Below are positions 63,227 through 64,000 of a stretch of DNA of 64,000 nucleotides, piece after piece; within the stretch, counting starts at the first letter, position 1; each line of letters starts with the position of its first letter. Source of the stretch: Phoenicibacter congonensis (lineage in GTDB: Bacteria; Actinomycetota; Coriobacteriia; Coriobacteriales; Eggerthellaceae); the NCBI RefSeq assembly GCF_900169485.1, contig NZ_LT821227.1:434001-498000 (forward strand), written 5' to 3'. Both the position numbers and the translations under genes were made by a program. The notes below the pieces were generated by a model, which worked only from the letters and a program-made list of their open reading frames with translations, made no database searches and had not been told where the DNA came from.

Positions 63227-64000
63227 ATGTTCACATCTGACTTTTGGATGCTTTTTGCCATCCTTGCCTATTTTATTGTCGTTTTAACTATTGGTTTTGT
63301 TTACGCTAAACGCGCAAATTCATCGACCGATGAATACTTTTTGGGTGGCAGAAAAGTTGGTCCGTGGCTCACAGCCCTTTCGGCAGAAGCATCTGACATG
63401 TCAGGTTATTTGCTCATGGGAATTCCTGGTCTTGCCTATTTCACGGGTCTGGCCGATGCTGGCTGGACAATCATTGGTTTGGCCGTTGGAACTTGGGCAA
63501 ACTGGCATTTTGTTGCAAAAAGATTGCGCAAATATTCTGTGAAGGCGAGTGACGCAATCACATTGCCTGATTTTTATGCACGTCGCGTTCATGATGATAA
63601 AAACGTTGTTTCAACTATAGCTGCCTTAATTATTTTGTTGTTCTTTTGTGTGTATGTTGGAAGCTGTTTTGTCACGTGTGGAAAGCTCTTTCACACACTT
63701 TTTGGTCTCGACTATATGACCATGATGGCCCTCGGCGCAATCATCGTTTTCCTCTACACTTTGGTTGGTGGCTATTTGAGTGTTGTTGCGACCGACTTTG
63801 TCCAAGGATGTCTCATGTTTTTTGCTCTTGCTGTCGTTGTTGTGGGTTCTATTACACTTGGAGCTGGAGTTGATCATGTTGCGACTTTCCTCTCTGACAT
63901 TCCTGGTTATTTAACACTTGCAGCTAGCGCCGTTCCAACCCTTGGCGCAGACGGCAACCAGCTCATCGAAAATGGGAGCCCCGTGTTTGGTGTTCCTACA
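63227..64000 (+). CDS. putP: PutP-type sodium:proline symporter, 3' end outside window
   Basis: 258 codons visible, open to the window edge. SSS-family signatures: VYAKRANSSTDEYFLGGRK (about 26-44), GPWLTALSAEASDMSGYLLMGIPG, and ITLPDFYARR. Four or five membrane segments of about 13 are present. ATG 63227 with GGGAGAG upstream. The SAEASDMSGYLLMGIPG stretch fits proline symporters; expected full length is near 500 residues. Confidence 0.9.
   Translation, partial: MFTSDFWMLFAILAYFIVVLTIGFVYAKRANSSTDEYFLGGRKVGPWLTALSAEASDMSGYLLMGIPGLAYFTGLADAGWTIIGLAVGTWANWHFVAKRLRKYSVKASDAITLPDFYARRVHDDKNVVSTIAALIILLFFCVYVGSCFVTCGKLFHTLFGLDYMTMMALGAIIVFLYTLVGGYLSVVATDFVQGCLMFFALAVVVVGSITLGAGVDHVATFLSDIPGYLTLAASAVPTLGADGNQLIENGSPVFGVPT

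Noticed and set aside
1-64000. tRNA or rRNA genes and T-box leaders
   Set aside because: Reading both strands by eye I found no T-loop GTTCRA context with matching acceptor stem, no rRNA motif and no T-box GGGTGG-ACCGCG element; a tRNAscan/Infernal run would be decisive.

Overview
The window looks like the chromosome of a strict anaerobe, most probably a low-GC member of the Coriobacteriia (Eggerthellales-like). This rests on gene content rather than any marker RNA: a LuxR regulator with a seven-helix membrane half, a decayed cell-wall-binding-repeat 2 protein, ferredoxin-linked amino-acid fermentation genes, arginine deiminase, HgdB-like dehydratase/reductase proteins and many GTG/TTG starts. 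GC is in the low-to-mid forties by eye. No rRNA, tRNA, complete CRISPR array, IS transposase or prophage was recognised.

Layout. 1-3488: 3' end of a trp operon (trpC-trpF-trpB-trpA). 3.7-9.5 kb: tRNA editing, purine uptake and salvage, then a Crp/Fnr regulator divergent from an unusual ferredoxin protein, and a flavodoxin. A palindrome-rich MITE-like element (5842-6105) and two CRISPR-like direct repeats (6940-7040) lie between these genes. 9.8-16.2 kb: hypB, a PLD-nuclease/helicase/DUF3427 protein convergent with a NUDIX hydrolase, a phosphoribosyltransferase, a DUF1643 protein and nnrE. 16.6-23.4 kb, minus strand: aromatic 2-oxo-acid oxidation genes paaI-paaK-ACT and iorA-iorB-ACT-paaK. iorA carries an in-frame TAG at codon 46. 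23.7-30.4 kb: M20 amidohydrolase, membrane LuxR regulator, arcA-arcD and an MFS transporter.

31.8-36.3 kb is the most interesting locus: two HgdB/double-cubane-type proteins, a DUF3343 protein, a BadF/HgdC-type ATPase activator, a YedF-like protein reduced to its C-terminal domain, and a two-cluster ferredoxin. It resembles a complete ATP-driven low-potential reductase system of unknown substrate. After it come a cell-wall-binding pseudogene and nikR-hypE (36.4-39.1 kb).

39.2-64 kb is mostly core metabolism and cell division: pyrG, xerD, modD, DUF523, a TetR-controlled radical SAM protein, metK, nadK, nhaC, pgeF-yggS-sepF-yggT, dnaE-truA, a sodium-dependent transporter, ychF, yebC, a class Ic aminotransferase and the start of a PutP-type symporter.

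How it fits together: amino acids appear to be the main substrates. Arginine would be used through the deiminase pathway (arcB and arcC are not in the window). Aromatic amino acids would pass through transamination, IorAB and the paired PaaK ligases. The reduced ferredoxin made there could feed the HgdB-type reductase system. Nickel genes (nikR, hypE, distant hypB) imply a [NiFe] hydrogenase elsewhere. Four genes (iorA, both HgdB-like genes and the ferredoxin) share the leader string AGGAGTATAT just before the start codon.
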